Assembly (NCBI RefSeq): GCF_040712315.1
Contig: NC_134023.1
Span: 62,268,757-62,332,756 of the forward strand
Origin: Castanea sativa
Taxonomy: Eukaryota > Streptophyta > Magnoliopsida > Fagales > Fagaceae
DNA length: 64,000 nt
Direction of reading: 5' to 3'
The first letter of the stretch is position 1; each line of letters starts with the position of its first letter. This document shows, piece by piece, positions 21,831 to 33,720 of the stretch. The notes under the pieces are model-generated. The model ran no database searches and had not been told where the DNA came from. It saw only the letters and a list, made by a program, of their open reading frames with translations. Both the position numbers and the translations under genes were made by a program.

Positions 21831-23100
21831 TGTCTTAGGCAAATTTATTAAATATTTAAAAGTTGAAGGATAGCAGTTGGTCAGTTTCAGTGCACTCATT
21901 TCACTTTGGTCAATTCGGTCTACTTTATTGCATTTTGGTCCACTTCAGTCTATTTGGTCCAACTCGGTCCACTTTGGTCTCTCTCTCTCTCTGAGCTTTG
22001 GTTTGATTTTTGTCAAGTTAATCCTTAGTTTGGAAGTGACAATTTTAGTTTTTATCAAAACACAATCTACATGGCTATATATTTGAATGTGCCTATTAAT
22101 TATTTTAGTAATATCAATTATAATTATTTGATAATTTTTATTATCATGATAATTTCCTTGAGAAAAATGAGAAATTTGAATCTTTAAAAATTTTAGTTGT
22201 ACCAAAAAAATTAGAAAAATATAATACACAATAACAATAGTTAGAAGAATATGGACCACTTCACAAAAGAATAATATGAATAAAAAAAAAACACCAAAAA
22301 TAATAAAATTTTATATTTGTAAAAATAGAATTTAGAAATTACTTTTAAAAATTGTTTAATTTTTAGGTAGAAAAAATTGTCTAGAATAAATTATATATCA
22401 TACCAAATCTCAAAATAATTATATATTTAGATCTGCAACTAATTTGAATAGTTTTGGTTTTAGAATTTTTGGTCTTAATTTAATTTTGTAGTTTCATTTA
22501 TTTTGGTATTTTAAAACTCATATATGATAAATTGGATTAGTAGACTCAATTGTATAAATTTTAATCATTTGTAGAATTATAACTTAAATTATTGAATAAA
22601 ATCTTAATTTTTTTATTAGGTTGACAAAATGGTCACAACGCGACAACCTAACCTAATTCTTAGAGCTATCATGGGTTGAGTTAGGTTGTTTTGAAGATTT
22701 CTTAACCTAAGGAGATCGGATTGAGTAAAAAAAAAACTCCTAATACAACCAAACCCAACATTTCTCATAATTGTGCCCTTACTTATTCCTTTTTTATTTT
22801 ATTTTTTTGGATTCTTAAAATTTTTATATTTATCTACTTGAGCTTGAAACTTCTGTAAGTACAAAGTCACATGTTATGTATTTGAACTGAATATGTTTTT
22901 TGGTTGAATATATGTATGCTAGGTGTAAGCAGGCGAAAATCAATTTTAACTCGAATTAGATGGAGAGTTAATATATGACAACTCAATACAATTAATTTGT
23001 AGAAAATGGGTTTTCGAGGTCAACCTTAGTGTGCCTATATGGTTTAGCTTTTAAGTTAATAGAAAAATATCAAGTAACCCAAAAGAGAGAAGTATATTTT
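21831..23100. other. AT-rich intergenic DNA with a short CGGTCCA-type repeat
   Basis: At 21895-21985 a loose ~10-12-bp motif (TTCGGTCTAC, TTTGGTCCAC, CTCGGTCCAC) repeats about seven times, ending in (CT)n. A reverse-complement relative is at 32268-32350. The rest shows no gene or clear repeat structure. Confidence 0.55.
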
Positions 23101-23710
23101 GATATTAACTCTTCCTCAGGTTGGTCCATGAAGCACTAATACATATAATGTTCAAGTCTCGTTTACAGGGTAGTATTACACAAAGTATGTTTCTTTTTCA
23201 AGTTTTTCATCCCCCATTTCTAGAGGTGTTTCCTTTCTTTATATAACTATCTAAATTGTATCCTAACCTTCCACTTGTACAGCTACTAATCTTCCTTTGA
23301 ATGCTTGTCTCATTAAGATTTTGCTGAAGGTGGTAGAATGTGCTGCAAACTGTAAAGGTACTGTTCAATGGTCATTCTTCCATTAATGTGGCTAGCTGAG
23401 TTAGTGCAATGCATTGAATGTGGAAGTGATGGGTACTTTACTTGGATATTTCCCCTCTTCTTTGCTTACATGTCTCTACCACCTTCCTCAGTATTTTATC
23501 TTTTGGTCCAAGGGGCCCACTCAATGCCACTCAAGGAACACTTGCTCTTCGGACTCTTTGGGCAATTGGCCTCTTCGGCACCTATTCTCAGGCTCTCATT
23601 TATGTATTAGGTTAGAACTAATGAGGGAATAGGCCCTTTCACCTTCTCGGGCTGGGCCCACAGAGTTCTATTACGTACTCGGATCTTACCCCTCCCACAC
23701 TAGGTATGTG
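23100..23710 (-). repeat. Possible degenerate LTR-like sequence
   Basis: This stretch is less AT-rich than its surroundings and has LTR-like features: GGGCCCA motifs near 23510 and 23655, CTTCGGACTC, TTCTCGGGCTGGGCCCA and a TATATAA near 23240. I cannot find clear ends, a target duplication or internal retroelement sequence, and no open frame in it is convincing. Confidence 0.25.
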
Positions 23711-23756
23711 AACTGAATATTTAACTCTCTTCATGATGCTATTTATCTATGTTAGC

Positions 23757-23945
23757 AATAGTCACCCATAGGAGACAACACAAAGAAAAAGAAAAGAAAA
23801 GGTTAAAAATCATCTAAGAGTCTTCAATCTCTAAGAGACAACACAAAGAAAAGAAAAGAAAAAGTTAAAAATCATCTCTAAGAGACAACACAAAGAAAAG
23901 AAAAGAAAAAGTTAAAAATCATCTAAGAGTCTTCAATCTTTAAGT
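23757..23945 (+). repeat. Tandem repeat, three copies of ~50-63 bp
   Basis: The unit CTAAGAGACAACACAAAGAA then AAGAAAAGAAAAAGTTAAAA and ATCATCTAAGAGTCTTCAAT is repeated three times. The middle unit lacks the AGTCTTCAATC segment. Confidence 0.88.
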
Positions 23946-25589
23946 AATTGGACTTGTTTATTGCTAGGTCTAATTGAAGGAACTTAATTTTTATTGATTT
24001 GTAAGTTAAGAAATAAGTTGTGTAAAAGCAAGATGTGCTTTAAAAAGACAAAATTTTAAATATTATTATAACAAAATAAATCAAATAAGCTGAAACAAAA
24101 AGACCCAATATAATCGTATATAAAAATATATTTTGACTAATTACAAAATTTTATTTGATAAAACAGGAGACAAATGAGATTTCACAAAATCAGTATCAAA
24201 ATAGGAAAATACAAGCAAAAGAGTTTTCTTTTGCCAGATTTCTCTATTGCAACTTTCTTCATACTCAAAGAAAATAACATATAATTGTTCTTGGACCTTG
24301 CATTAGGTGGACTTTGAGAAATGCGAAAATCTTATCATGGTAGGGAATTCGCAATAAAAAAACAAAAAACAAAAAAACAAAAAACAAAACAAGCCTTGAT
24401 TACAATCATTTGCTAGCCTGAATTTTGGACCTTTTTGCTTGCGTGTGCTTTGTGATGTCTTCAAGAATTCTTCTTGATGTAAACGTTGAAAGGAGAAGAT
24501 TGTGTTTGGCACTTCTACAAGGATGAGAGAGATAAGTTGAGGATTCTTTATAATTCTCATAGTGAATATCTATCGTACTCACAATTAGTAATCGCATAAT
24601 ACATCATTGATGACTGCTAAAAAGGAAGGGGGAATTATAAGTTTGGGTGTAACTATGTTATATTAATCACTCATTCTTCTAATTATTATTAGTGTGGGAC
24701 TTTTCACATGTATATATCCAACATATTTGAAACTTTGCTACACCAAAAAATAATCTATTGATGTCTTCACTTGATAATAAAGAGCAATTTCAACCCAAGC
24801 AAAAGACAGTTTTTGACACTATGATATGAGTGTTTTTCAATCTCTTGTCACTCTTGTTTAATATGATAACTAGTCGTAAACCAATGCGATGCACGAGAAA
24901 ATATGATATAATTATTTTATAATAGAATATAATATATTTTGTAAGTTGTGTTATTTGAAATTATTAACTGTCTTTACAAGTTTATGTAAAGGAACATATA
25001 ATGGAGTTTTCATTCAGCAGCAATATATAGTGATATAGGTATTAAAGCCTAAATCTAATAAGAAGATTTGAATTTCATAATTATAGTATTTTATCACATT
25101 TTTAGTATTATCATAATTGGTTGACTTATTTGAACATCTCCAAGAACATTAAAAAGGAAAAAAATTGTACATTTCCAAAGCCATGGAACACATATTACAT
25201 GTTACATTTAAGTTTAAATACTATATAAGTTTAGGATGGTAGTAGATTTTTGTTTTCTATATAAATATATGTATAATGCCTATATTTGAAAATTGAATTT
25301 TAAAAATAATATTATCAAAATTTATCATTTTTTGTTGTTGCTATTTTAGGGCCAAGCCCATATCCCTAACATCCAATGCCTATCTTGTTTGCATTTATAG
25401 CTCAAAACTAAAAAGTCGTGTTTGATAAAAATCTCCTGCCTTTTCACCTAAAATTTGATTTAATTTGAATTTTTGAGCCCAAAATTGATAAGGAAACTTG
25501 CAAAAAGAATCAATTTAAGACCCAAGTAGTCCATTCCAAAACCAACCAAAGCCAATTGCACCACACTGCCAAATCGACCATTGACAACA
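23946..25589. other. Intergenic, no gene recognised
   Basis: AT-rich. Bases 25110-25212 share a diverged block with 62975-63090 (for example TTGAACAT.TCCAAGAA, ATTACAT), so they are two copies of an unnamed dispersed repeat. Near 24870-24895 is CTAGTCGTAAACCAATGCGA. No gene-like open frame is seen. Confidence 0.5.
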
Positions 25590-27245
25590 ACGGTTTTTTG
25601 ACCATCTATTGGTTTTCGACAAAGTGCACATACTATCCCACAAACTGTATAGACTTTCCAATAAATTTATAAAAAATTTCCAATCATATATACAAACTTT
25701 TCCACTAACTGTAAAAACTTTAATACAAAATAAACAGATTTTCTCACAAATTGTACAAATTTATCATAGAATATACAAATTTTCCCACAAAGTGTCCAGA
25801 TTTTCCCATAAAATATACATACTTTCTCATCAATTATACAAGACTTTTCCATAAAATATACTAAATTTCCCACAAAATGTACAAATATGACTATAGAATG
25901 TATTGACTTTCTTACAAGGTGTACAGACTTTCTTACAAAATATATGACATTCCTATAAAATATAAAATAAAATATAATAACCCATAAAATTTACAAATTT
26001 TCCCATAAAATATAAACAATTTCTCCCAAAATGATCAGAGTTTCACATAGAACATACCAAATTTCCCAAAAAGTGTACAGACTTTCCCAAAAATATACAG
26101 ATTTTTCCATTACATATGCACTTTCCCACAAAATTTATGAAATTTTTTCCAAATATATTCTGACTTTCCCAAAACATACACAGATTTTCATAAAAAGTTT
26201 ATAGGCTTTGCCAAAAAATATAGACTTTATAATTAGATTACAAAATAGCCCTAAAAATATATAGAATATAATTTATCAGAAAGCATACAAACTTACCAAC
26301 AAAATATAAATACTTTTCCCCAAAACATACAAAATTTCCCACAAATTATACAAACTTTCACATAGAACATACAGACCTTCGAACATAGCAGGGACGGAGC
26401 TAGGATTTTGAGTGAGGGGGGCGAGATACACTCAAACCCAAATGCTTAAAAAATGTGTAATACCCTAAATCTTCATATTGTAGCTCTAGATTAACCCAAA
26501 GACAACCATGTTCTTTTTATCCAAGCTACGTATAAAAGAATATATGTGTGTGTGTGTTTTTATCGCAAGCTTCTTTGGACACTTAAGCTGCAATTATCCA
26601 ATGCTAATGCTTTAAGATAAATTTCATAAATCATTTAGAACTCAAACAGAAATTCACAAAAATGATCAAAATTTAATGAAAAATTGAATAAAGAAAGTAT
26701 ATTTTTTGTGAAAGCATGGAACAAAAATGGAGCATGAATATATAGCTACGTCCCTGGAACATAGTGTATAGACTTTCTTACAAGATATACAGATTTTCTA
26801 AATAAAATGGACAGATTTTTTAATAAAATATACAAACTTTTGCATAAAATATTCAATTTTTCCTAAAACATTTCCAGACTTTCCAATGGAACGACTTACA
26901 AACTTTCCTGAAGAGTGTAGAGAATTTGCCAAAAATTATATATACTTTCTAATTAGATATAAAAACTTTCCACTAAAATATACGAAATTTCTCATAAAGT
27001 ATACGGACTTCCCAAAATAATATACGAACTTTTATCCTAAAATATACAAACTTTCTCACAAATTATACAAACTTTTCTATAGAATGTACAGACTTAATTT
27101 CCAACACAGTGTACAGACTTTCCTACAAGATATATAGATTTTTTCATAAAATTTATATACATTGCCACAAAATATACAGATTTTCCCACAAACTGTACAA
27201 ACATTCCCACAAAGTATACATACTTTCTGATAAAATATCTTTAGG
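25590..27245. repeat. Degenerate ~20-bp minisatellite, ~1.3 kb without its insertion
   Basis: Dozens of imperfect copies of a unit like ACTTTCCCACAAAATATACA follow each other, with constant TTTCCCA/TTTCTTA and TATACA/TGTACA cores and a ~19-21-bp spacing. The array is interrupted at 26389-26756 by a hAT-type element. The open frames on both strands inside the array (25609-25854 +, 25667-25873 -, 27109-27354 +) are products of the repeat, not genes. Confidence 0.88.
26389..26756. mobile_element. hAT-type non-autonomous transposon, 368 bp
   Basis: The ends are inverted repeats: left CAGGGACGGAGCTA, right end reverse complement CAGGGACGTAGCTA. It is flanked by an exact 8-bp duplication GAACATAG (26381-26388 and 26757-26764). 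Both are standard for the hAT superfamily. There is no coding sequence. Confidence 0.9.
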
Positions 27246-27723
27246 CGTAATTTTAACTTGGGATCTAAATCATAATCAAGTCGAATTTGTTCTCAGTAAA
27301 CTTAGAGTGAGACTGAGGCTGAGACTGAGGATTTTTATTCGTCGAATGTCTTGAGTTCGTCTTGCATTCCTAGAGCTCTCTATCCTTAAATTTATTCAAA
27401 ATTAGGTTCCAGCAAATAAACAGAGAATCATCTTGGGGTTACCTCTAACATCGCTCAATTTTTAAACCTTCCGGTACAACATTTGCATTCACAGAAGAAG
27501 AAAAAAAAACATAAGATCTTTTTATACGAAGAAGAAAAAGAAAAATGACAAATAGAAAGATCAAGAGAAAGACTAAGAGCCTTAAAGAGCAAGGCTTGGT
27601 GTGTCCATGACATCGAGGGCTCAAATCACCTCTCCACCATTGTTACTATTGAAAAAAAAAAAAAAAGAAGCAACAACAACAATAGAAAGAAATCATTAGC
27701 CACTGCTAGCAATTTCAGTTTCA
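27246..27723. other. Spacer between minisatellite and SCL3 copy A
   Basis: It contains short GAGACTGAG repeats near 27309, an A-rich stretch and no gene. The last ~50 bp are the 3' flank of copy A. Confidence 0.5.
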
Positions 27724-29056
27724 TCATCTGAACGTCCAGGCTGAAACTGAATATAAGGAAATCTTATGCCAGTAGATAACCAAACATCCATTCTCTTCTG
27801 TGAAGCTATACCCATCACTATAGTACTGCAACATTGTACTAGCATCAACTCTACCATAATAGCTAAATGGCACCCTCCTGAAACCGGCTCACTCAAGCCA
27901 TAAAATCCATTTCTCAAGCTTCTCATGCCTCTCCTTTCTCTCTGCTCCATCACAAGCTACATTGTTTTTAATTTCCTCTCCAAAAAGCATCTTCTCAACC
28001 TTTTGTTGCTCTATTGGTGCCATTGATTTGGTGGAATCCAAACAATCAAAGAGAGCAGCATAGAATTTCATTGCATTGTGTACTCTCTCTATTAATGTAA
28101 AACCATTATGATTTGCTTCCTGCTCAGTTATCACCATCAGCTTAGGTGAGAAACGCAGAAGAGAACTTAGAAAGCTCTCCATTTTTGGGGAAGCACTTAG
28201 AGATAGTTCAGATGATGTCGAGGAGGAAGCACTGGCAATATACAAATGATTCAGATCCGTCTCAAGAAACTGTTGAAGAGACTGCTGATTCCTTCTTACC
28301 GCTACCTCGTCAATAGCCAAGAGAGAATGTAGCTGAAGTAAAGAGATGACTGCAAGAGCTTCTCCAGTCTTGATGCCCAAACTTTCAATATCAAGATTCT
28401 CTATTGTGCTAACTATAGGATTGAATCGAAATGGGATGCTCAACCTGTCAGCTTCTTCTTTCAACTGAAGATCCATTTTTACTAATACTTCATTCTGTTC
28501 ATGAATACCCGTAATTTTCAAATCGGGTGCCCCTTCTTGCCGCACACTTAATGCCTGAAGAAGTCTAATCCATTGTTCTGGCTCAACTGGATAGAGATCA
28601 ATAATATGAACTACTTTTTCCCCTTCCATAGCTTCCATAATGGCCCGATTAGTGATCAAATATGCATACTTCAAGAAGGGGCAATGCTCATAGAAAAATT
28701 TTTGAACAAGAATTTCCTCAAAGACTGATGATATTTTCGTCGAATTCAGTGCTTTGTGCAGACCGGTAAAGCCTTTAAGCATCCTATCAGCAAATGCCTA
28801 AATGAAATATGAAGCAATTCGCTGAATTGCAGTGCCTTTAGGAGGGGCAAGGTAAATATGTTCAAGCCTGGTATTAACACTATGAAGACATCTGGCAGTT
28901 ACATGGCTAGCACATTCTCCAAGAAGTTCTATCAATTGCAAACCTCCTTCCACAGATCGTGGTGATCTGAGCCAGGGGGTATGGTGATCCTAATCCAGGA
29001 GAGGATTCATGGGATGAAGTTAAAGAAGATCTGTCTTCTTGTTTTGCTCTTGCCAT
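27724..29056 (-). pseudogene. SCARECROW-LIKE 3 (GRAS) copy A, pseudogene
   Basis: The - strand reads as an SCL3-type GRAS protein from MARAKQEDRSSLTSS (ATG 29056) to SVSAW and TGA at 27726. The GRAS parts are present in order: LHR I (LQLIELLGECASHV), VHIIDLYPVEPEQW, LHR II, PFYRE region (FYAALFDCLDS) and SAW (PFSYYGRVDAS, ERKERHEKLEKW). It is broken three times: a frameshift near 28960 between SPYPLAQ and LQLIELL, an in-frame TAG just before AFADRM (near 28800) where copy B has Gln, and TGA after KWILWLE (27889). It also lacks ~15 residues between LHR II and PFYRE compared with copy B. Relatives of SCL3 are usually intronless in the coding region, as here. Copy B is 4.7 kb away on the same strand, so this is a tandem duplicate that has died. 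Confidence 0.93.
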
Positions 29057-30120
29057 CAATAACTGAGAGCAAACTTAATGCACTGGGAATGGAGATCTGA
29101 ATAACAGCTAGAATGGGATTCGATGTGAAGGAGAATAAATTTTAATTGCTGCAATAATAACACCACACCACTTGATGATAGAGAAAGTTGAGGGAAGGAA
29201 GAAAGAACTATATCTTGAATCTTTCCCTCCCTTTTTGTTGTTAGGTTTGTTAAAAAATTACAAACTTAAGCCAACGAAGGTAAATATTGTTTGGTTTTTC
29301 AATATATTTTCAAGTAACAGTTTTGGTTCTCAAAGTCAAAAGCAGTTGAGGAACACTTCAAATATATCACTCTTAAAACATAATTTTTTCTTCTTCAATA
29401 AATTCCTTTGGAAGTAAATGTGGGGCTATTTGGGTTGCTAATTACTCACAAAATCAAAAAATAGTTTCAAGACAATGGAACTTTTCCTTCCTATATCTCA
29501 ACAGTATAAGCCAACTGACAGTAAATTAGAACCATAAACTCAAAGAAACTTTTAAGAAACAGAAAAACCAATTTGTGTCCCTAAATTTTAAGCTGCAGAA
29601 AAGTAAGCTAAAACCATTTTTTAAGTTACCAAAAAAATAAAAATAAAAATCCAATCAAAATTAGTTTTCTTGATTCCATAAAACCAAAAAAATAAAACAT
29701 AAAAAAATTTGAAAACCTCAGTTCTATTCTGCTCCAACATTTTCCCCGCAACCAAACACAGCTTGAATGAAAACCATGTTATTTTCTCTTTTTTTTTAAA
29801 CACACACACTTACTATTCAATCCAAAAGCAAGCTTAAGGGAATGTATTATTTTCAATAACTGATCAAAAAGGATTAAATATATATGGAACGGAAACATGG
29901 GAAATTACCAGGGAATGTTCAATTGGTTGCTCCTTAGAATTGATCAAGTACACCACTAACTTTAAATTCCCAGCTGGGTTTTCAAATTGATCAAAAACTC
30001 AGAAAAACCTCTAAGAAAATTTCCACTTTTGGTGAGCTAGTCTGCTAAACCATCAAAGTGGATTCAGAGCTATGCAAATTTTGGGGTCAGGATTGTGTAG
30101 CGAAGTGAGTCCAGTAAAAT
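29057..30120 (-). other. 5'-UTR intron and leader exon of copy A (inferred)
   Basis: Upstream of copy A the sequence parallels copies B and C. A likely acceptor (CCATTCCCAG on the - strand) lies near 29080. A donor (ACATTCCCTG|GTAATTTCCC) lies near 29908. A conserved leader block from about 29909 to 30115 includes CACCA.CTT.AAATTCCCA and GAGTCCAGTAAAATAAAGC. The leader is recognised only by comparison of the three copies. Confidence 0.55.
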
Positions 30121-32365
30121 AAAGCTATTGACCTATTGCTTTGATGGTCTTTTCCTTGGATCGTTGTTGGCAATGTAAGATGTTTTACGGTTTTGTCTTC
30201 ATATATTTTTTGTCTTCATATATGACAGTGCTTTCTAAGCGAGTTGGGAGGATCAAAAATGGAAAAAACTCAACCTAATCGCACCTATATGTCTTAGTCT
30301 TTAGTTTATATCAATTTTTTAAAACACTCCACGATGTATACATGTTAATATGAAAAATGAAGGATACTTTACCAACAAATTTATAAGCATACATACTAAT
30401 TTTTTTGTAATAATACTAGCTCAAATTTAGGAGGGACAAAAAAAAAATCACAAAATCAATCCTAGCACCAATTTAATGGCTCCAAGTCTTCAATGAAAAC
30501 TTTGGTTACAACAATTTTTTTTCACTAGTGAATTCGAGCAATTTGTTAGTAATGCTAACGGTTTTATGATGTGGAATCTAGTTCACAACTTGGATTTACC
30601 GCTAGGTACCTTTTTTTTCCCAATGTTTCGTCCTCTCTCTTTGTGGTTTGCGGATGTGGCATGGATTTTGTCCAGTCTAGAATTTAGATATTATCATTGA
30701 AAAAGAAAGGCATGGATTTTTTGTTGTACATAAATAAAATATTTATATTATAAAAAAAAGCATATATAGATAGTTTCAACTTATGGCATCACCAAAATAT
30801 CAATTGATTTTTTGGTATAAGTGAAGATCGAACTCTATATCTTTTATTCGATGATAAGAAATTTTACAAATTAAGCTAACCAGAACTCACAAGCATTAGT
30901 CATTTTCAGTGTATGCTAAGACAAGCATATTGGATTATTGGTACCTTTTCATTGAAAGAGAAAGCTTAATGTCTAAAGAGAAGCATTCATTGCTTTATGC
31001 TTAGATAAGCTTGTTATAACACCAGCATATTGGCCTTCTGCTAGGAAAGGTAGCTTTCTGTCTTGTATATACATCGGTCCTAAACATGTTTTGTGTGCAC
31101 TCTCAAAAAAATATGTTTTAGTGTGGATGCTATCAACGAAAAACCATTGGTCTTTTATAACCAAGAGTGGATTTTCTCCAAATTAATAATTGTTAGGACT
31201 TAGGAGGAGAACGGAGCTTCTCTAAAATTTATGTAAGCTTTATCATATTGCATTTGGATTCTGGGTTAAGAACAAAATCATATAAAATTATCGAAATCTT
31301 TCAGATGGATTTCTTTATCTTAGCTAAATTTGGTGATGTATAAGAGATGGAACATTTGACAAGAAGATAAGGATTTGTAAAGGAATCGTCACCGGGTTGG
31401 AATTGTCGAAAATAAGACAATTTTAGCTTAGCTGTTGATACAAAATTCATGTTTTTGTTCCTAGTGTAATGTATTGGGTTGAAACTTGAAAGTTTAAGAA
31501 TAAAAGATTCTTAAAAAAAAAAAAACATTAAAAAGTAAAGAACATTTCCAACCTAAAAAATTTGATCTTTTTAATATGTAAAATTATACTGAACTTCAAT
31601 TAAAACAGGTAATCTTGAACCTAGGGAGTGAGATAATCATGATTTTACCCATTTCTATTGTCTGTTAGATGGTAAAAAATTATATTATTGTTAGCTAATT
31701 ACCATATACTGGATGATTATATTTTTTTTTTCCCTTGGGTAAAAAAGATAACTGAATGGTCCATTGAGGAAAACTTCCTAGATGTCAACATAATAATAGC
31801 TCCTAGCCACTATTTGGGTGAGAAATTGTAAAATACAAAAATAAAATAAAAATAAAATAAAATAATTTATTAATTATGGAATTATAAATCTCATAATTTA
31901 CAAATTTCATTATTTGGCTTTAATTCCATCATTTACAAATTAATGGCATTGGAAACCACATCCTCTTGGGATGACTAGTTAATTGCCATGTATTAGAGGA
32001 TTGGATTGTTTTTTTTTTTTTCCCCTAATAAACAGATAATGATTTTTCAATCCCTTGGTAGCAACTATCACGATAGAGAATTCTCCACACATACACACAC
32101 AAAAGGAAAAAGTGAATTATCATCCACCTAAATTAAGGGATTTATATTTAAGATGCTACTTAATTTACTATCACTACTTTATCGGTCAGTTCAACCAGAA
32201 ATTGGACCCTAAACCAATCCGAGAAAAACTAAAATTGAACCCAAATTTGTTTTTTCACATTCTTAAGTGCATCGAAATGTACCGAAGTGGATCGAATTGG
32301 ATTGAAATAGACCATATGGATTGAGCTAGACTGAAGTGGACAGAATGAACTGAAATGCTATACTA
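30121..32365. other. Intergenic, partly duplicated DNA
   Basis: No gene is seen. Bases 30940-31500 resemble 48215-48700 (shared GAGAAGCATTCATTG, TGCTTAGAT.AGCTTGTTA), so the duplicated block extends beyond the GRAS genes. Bases 32268-32350 hold a reverse-complement form of the CGGTCCA repeat near 21900. Confidence 0.5.
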
Positions 32366-32382
32366 ATATGGCTTAACATGAG

Positions 32383-32510
32383 CCATATTGGCACCTCCCT
32401 ATGTACAAAGTGTTTGGGGCTCTGGAGAGAAATGATTTGAATTACTGGGTTGTAGTAGTATGTTGTAAGTATCTCTCAAAAAAAAAAAAACCATATATAT
32501 ATATATATAT
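32383..32510 (+). mobile_element. tRNA-derived SINE, 5'-truncated copy
   Basis: The body (TTGGCACCTCCCTATGTACA ... TATGTTGTAAGTATCTCTC, then A12 and an AT tail) matches the SINE at 61027-61152. It is flanked by an exact 17-bp duplication, ATATGGCTTAACATGAG, at 32366-32382 and 32511-32527. The box-A part is missing or altered, and box B is changed to GATTTGAATTAC. The long target duplication and A-rich tail show LINE-mediated insertion. Confidence 0.88.
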
Positions 32511-32527
32511 ATATGGCTTAACATGAG

Positions 32528-33720
32528 TATAGTAACAATAGATGCTAAGATTTAGCTATTAGATATTATATAAAATATAGATGCATAAACATGCAAATGT
32601 CTTAAAATTGAATTACATATTAAAGACAAAAGATATATGGTTATATTGACTTCAATCAATCAATTTTATCATTGATAATTCATGTGAAACAATCTAATTC
32701 AAGATTATATAAATTTTTTTTCCATTATCCTTTAGTAGAATTATTATGTGTACAAGAACATTAAATCCTTGGCAATAGAAATCAAGCATTAGGTTGACTT
32801 TTACTAACTCGCTAAGGACCAATTAAATTAAAATGAAAAATCCTACGTATTGAAGTCCAAGTTAGACCAATTTTTGCCACATTCAAATTGAGTTTTTTAA
32901 TGATCCAGAAAAATACCCTAATTCTCAAGTTGAAAGGAACAAAAAAAAAAAAATTACCCTTAGATTCTAATGGTGACCACTTATGATTTAAATTTTAACC
33001 TTATGTTAACATCATAATTTCTCATGTAATAATCATTTGGTTCTTTTGCTATTTAAGCCAAAATGTATATTTTTTTCATGATTCAACATGAGGTGTATAC
33101 ACTAAGACCTAGATGGCATAGGAAATTGTAGGCACTCCTTTAGGTGAGTTCAGTCATAAGAACCTTTTTTCTTTTTCTTTTTTTGAGAATCAGTCATAAG
33201 AACTTAATTCCACTAGGAATCTAGGATCCCAACAGCATTAGCAGGAAAGCATCCTAAAGAGACTCAAACTTTCACCCTTGAGGATCTGAACGCAAGACAT
33301 TGACCCCAACCAAACCGCATGCTTTACAATTGGGATTAGATTTGCTTCCTCTTTCCCATGCTAGCAATAGAATAAGGCTGGCTAACCCCAAGTAACAAAT
33401 GATGGTGGTTGTCTTCTAAAACTTGAGTGCCTGGTTAGGTTATCAAAATATTGAGAGTACATGCTAATTTAAGCTCTAGAGGTACAAGTTCCATGGGTAA
33501 CTGTGACTGCCAGAGTCAAGACCACCAAATCAAAGTATAATGGGGTGTATCAAATGCTAGAAAAGGACAGAGTACTCATTATCCATAAATTGCTTCAAAT
33601 ATGGTGGTTTCAGCCAAATATACAATATCTCAGTCTACATATAGAAAGGAAACTAAAACAAACAAGTGACACAGTAAGAAAAAGAAAAAGAAAAATCATA
33701 TGGGCAGATAGCTAGTAATC
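32528..33720. other. Intergenic, 3' side of SCL3 copy B
   Basis: No gene. The last ~300 bp (from about 33445, GAGAGTACATGCTAATTTAA) match the 3' side of copy C at 39107-39210, so the duplicated unit includes 3' flanking DNA. An imperfect AAGAA tract lies at 33675-33695. Confidence 0.55.

Noticed and set aside
24303..24597. Two overlapping - strand open frames
   Set aside because: No domain, overlapping frames, AT-rich context and an A-rich tract; no support as a gene.
25609..25873. Open frames on both strands of the minisatellite (IYRFSHK-type repeats)
   Set aside because: They result from translation of a ~20-bp repeat without stops; no sign of a gene.
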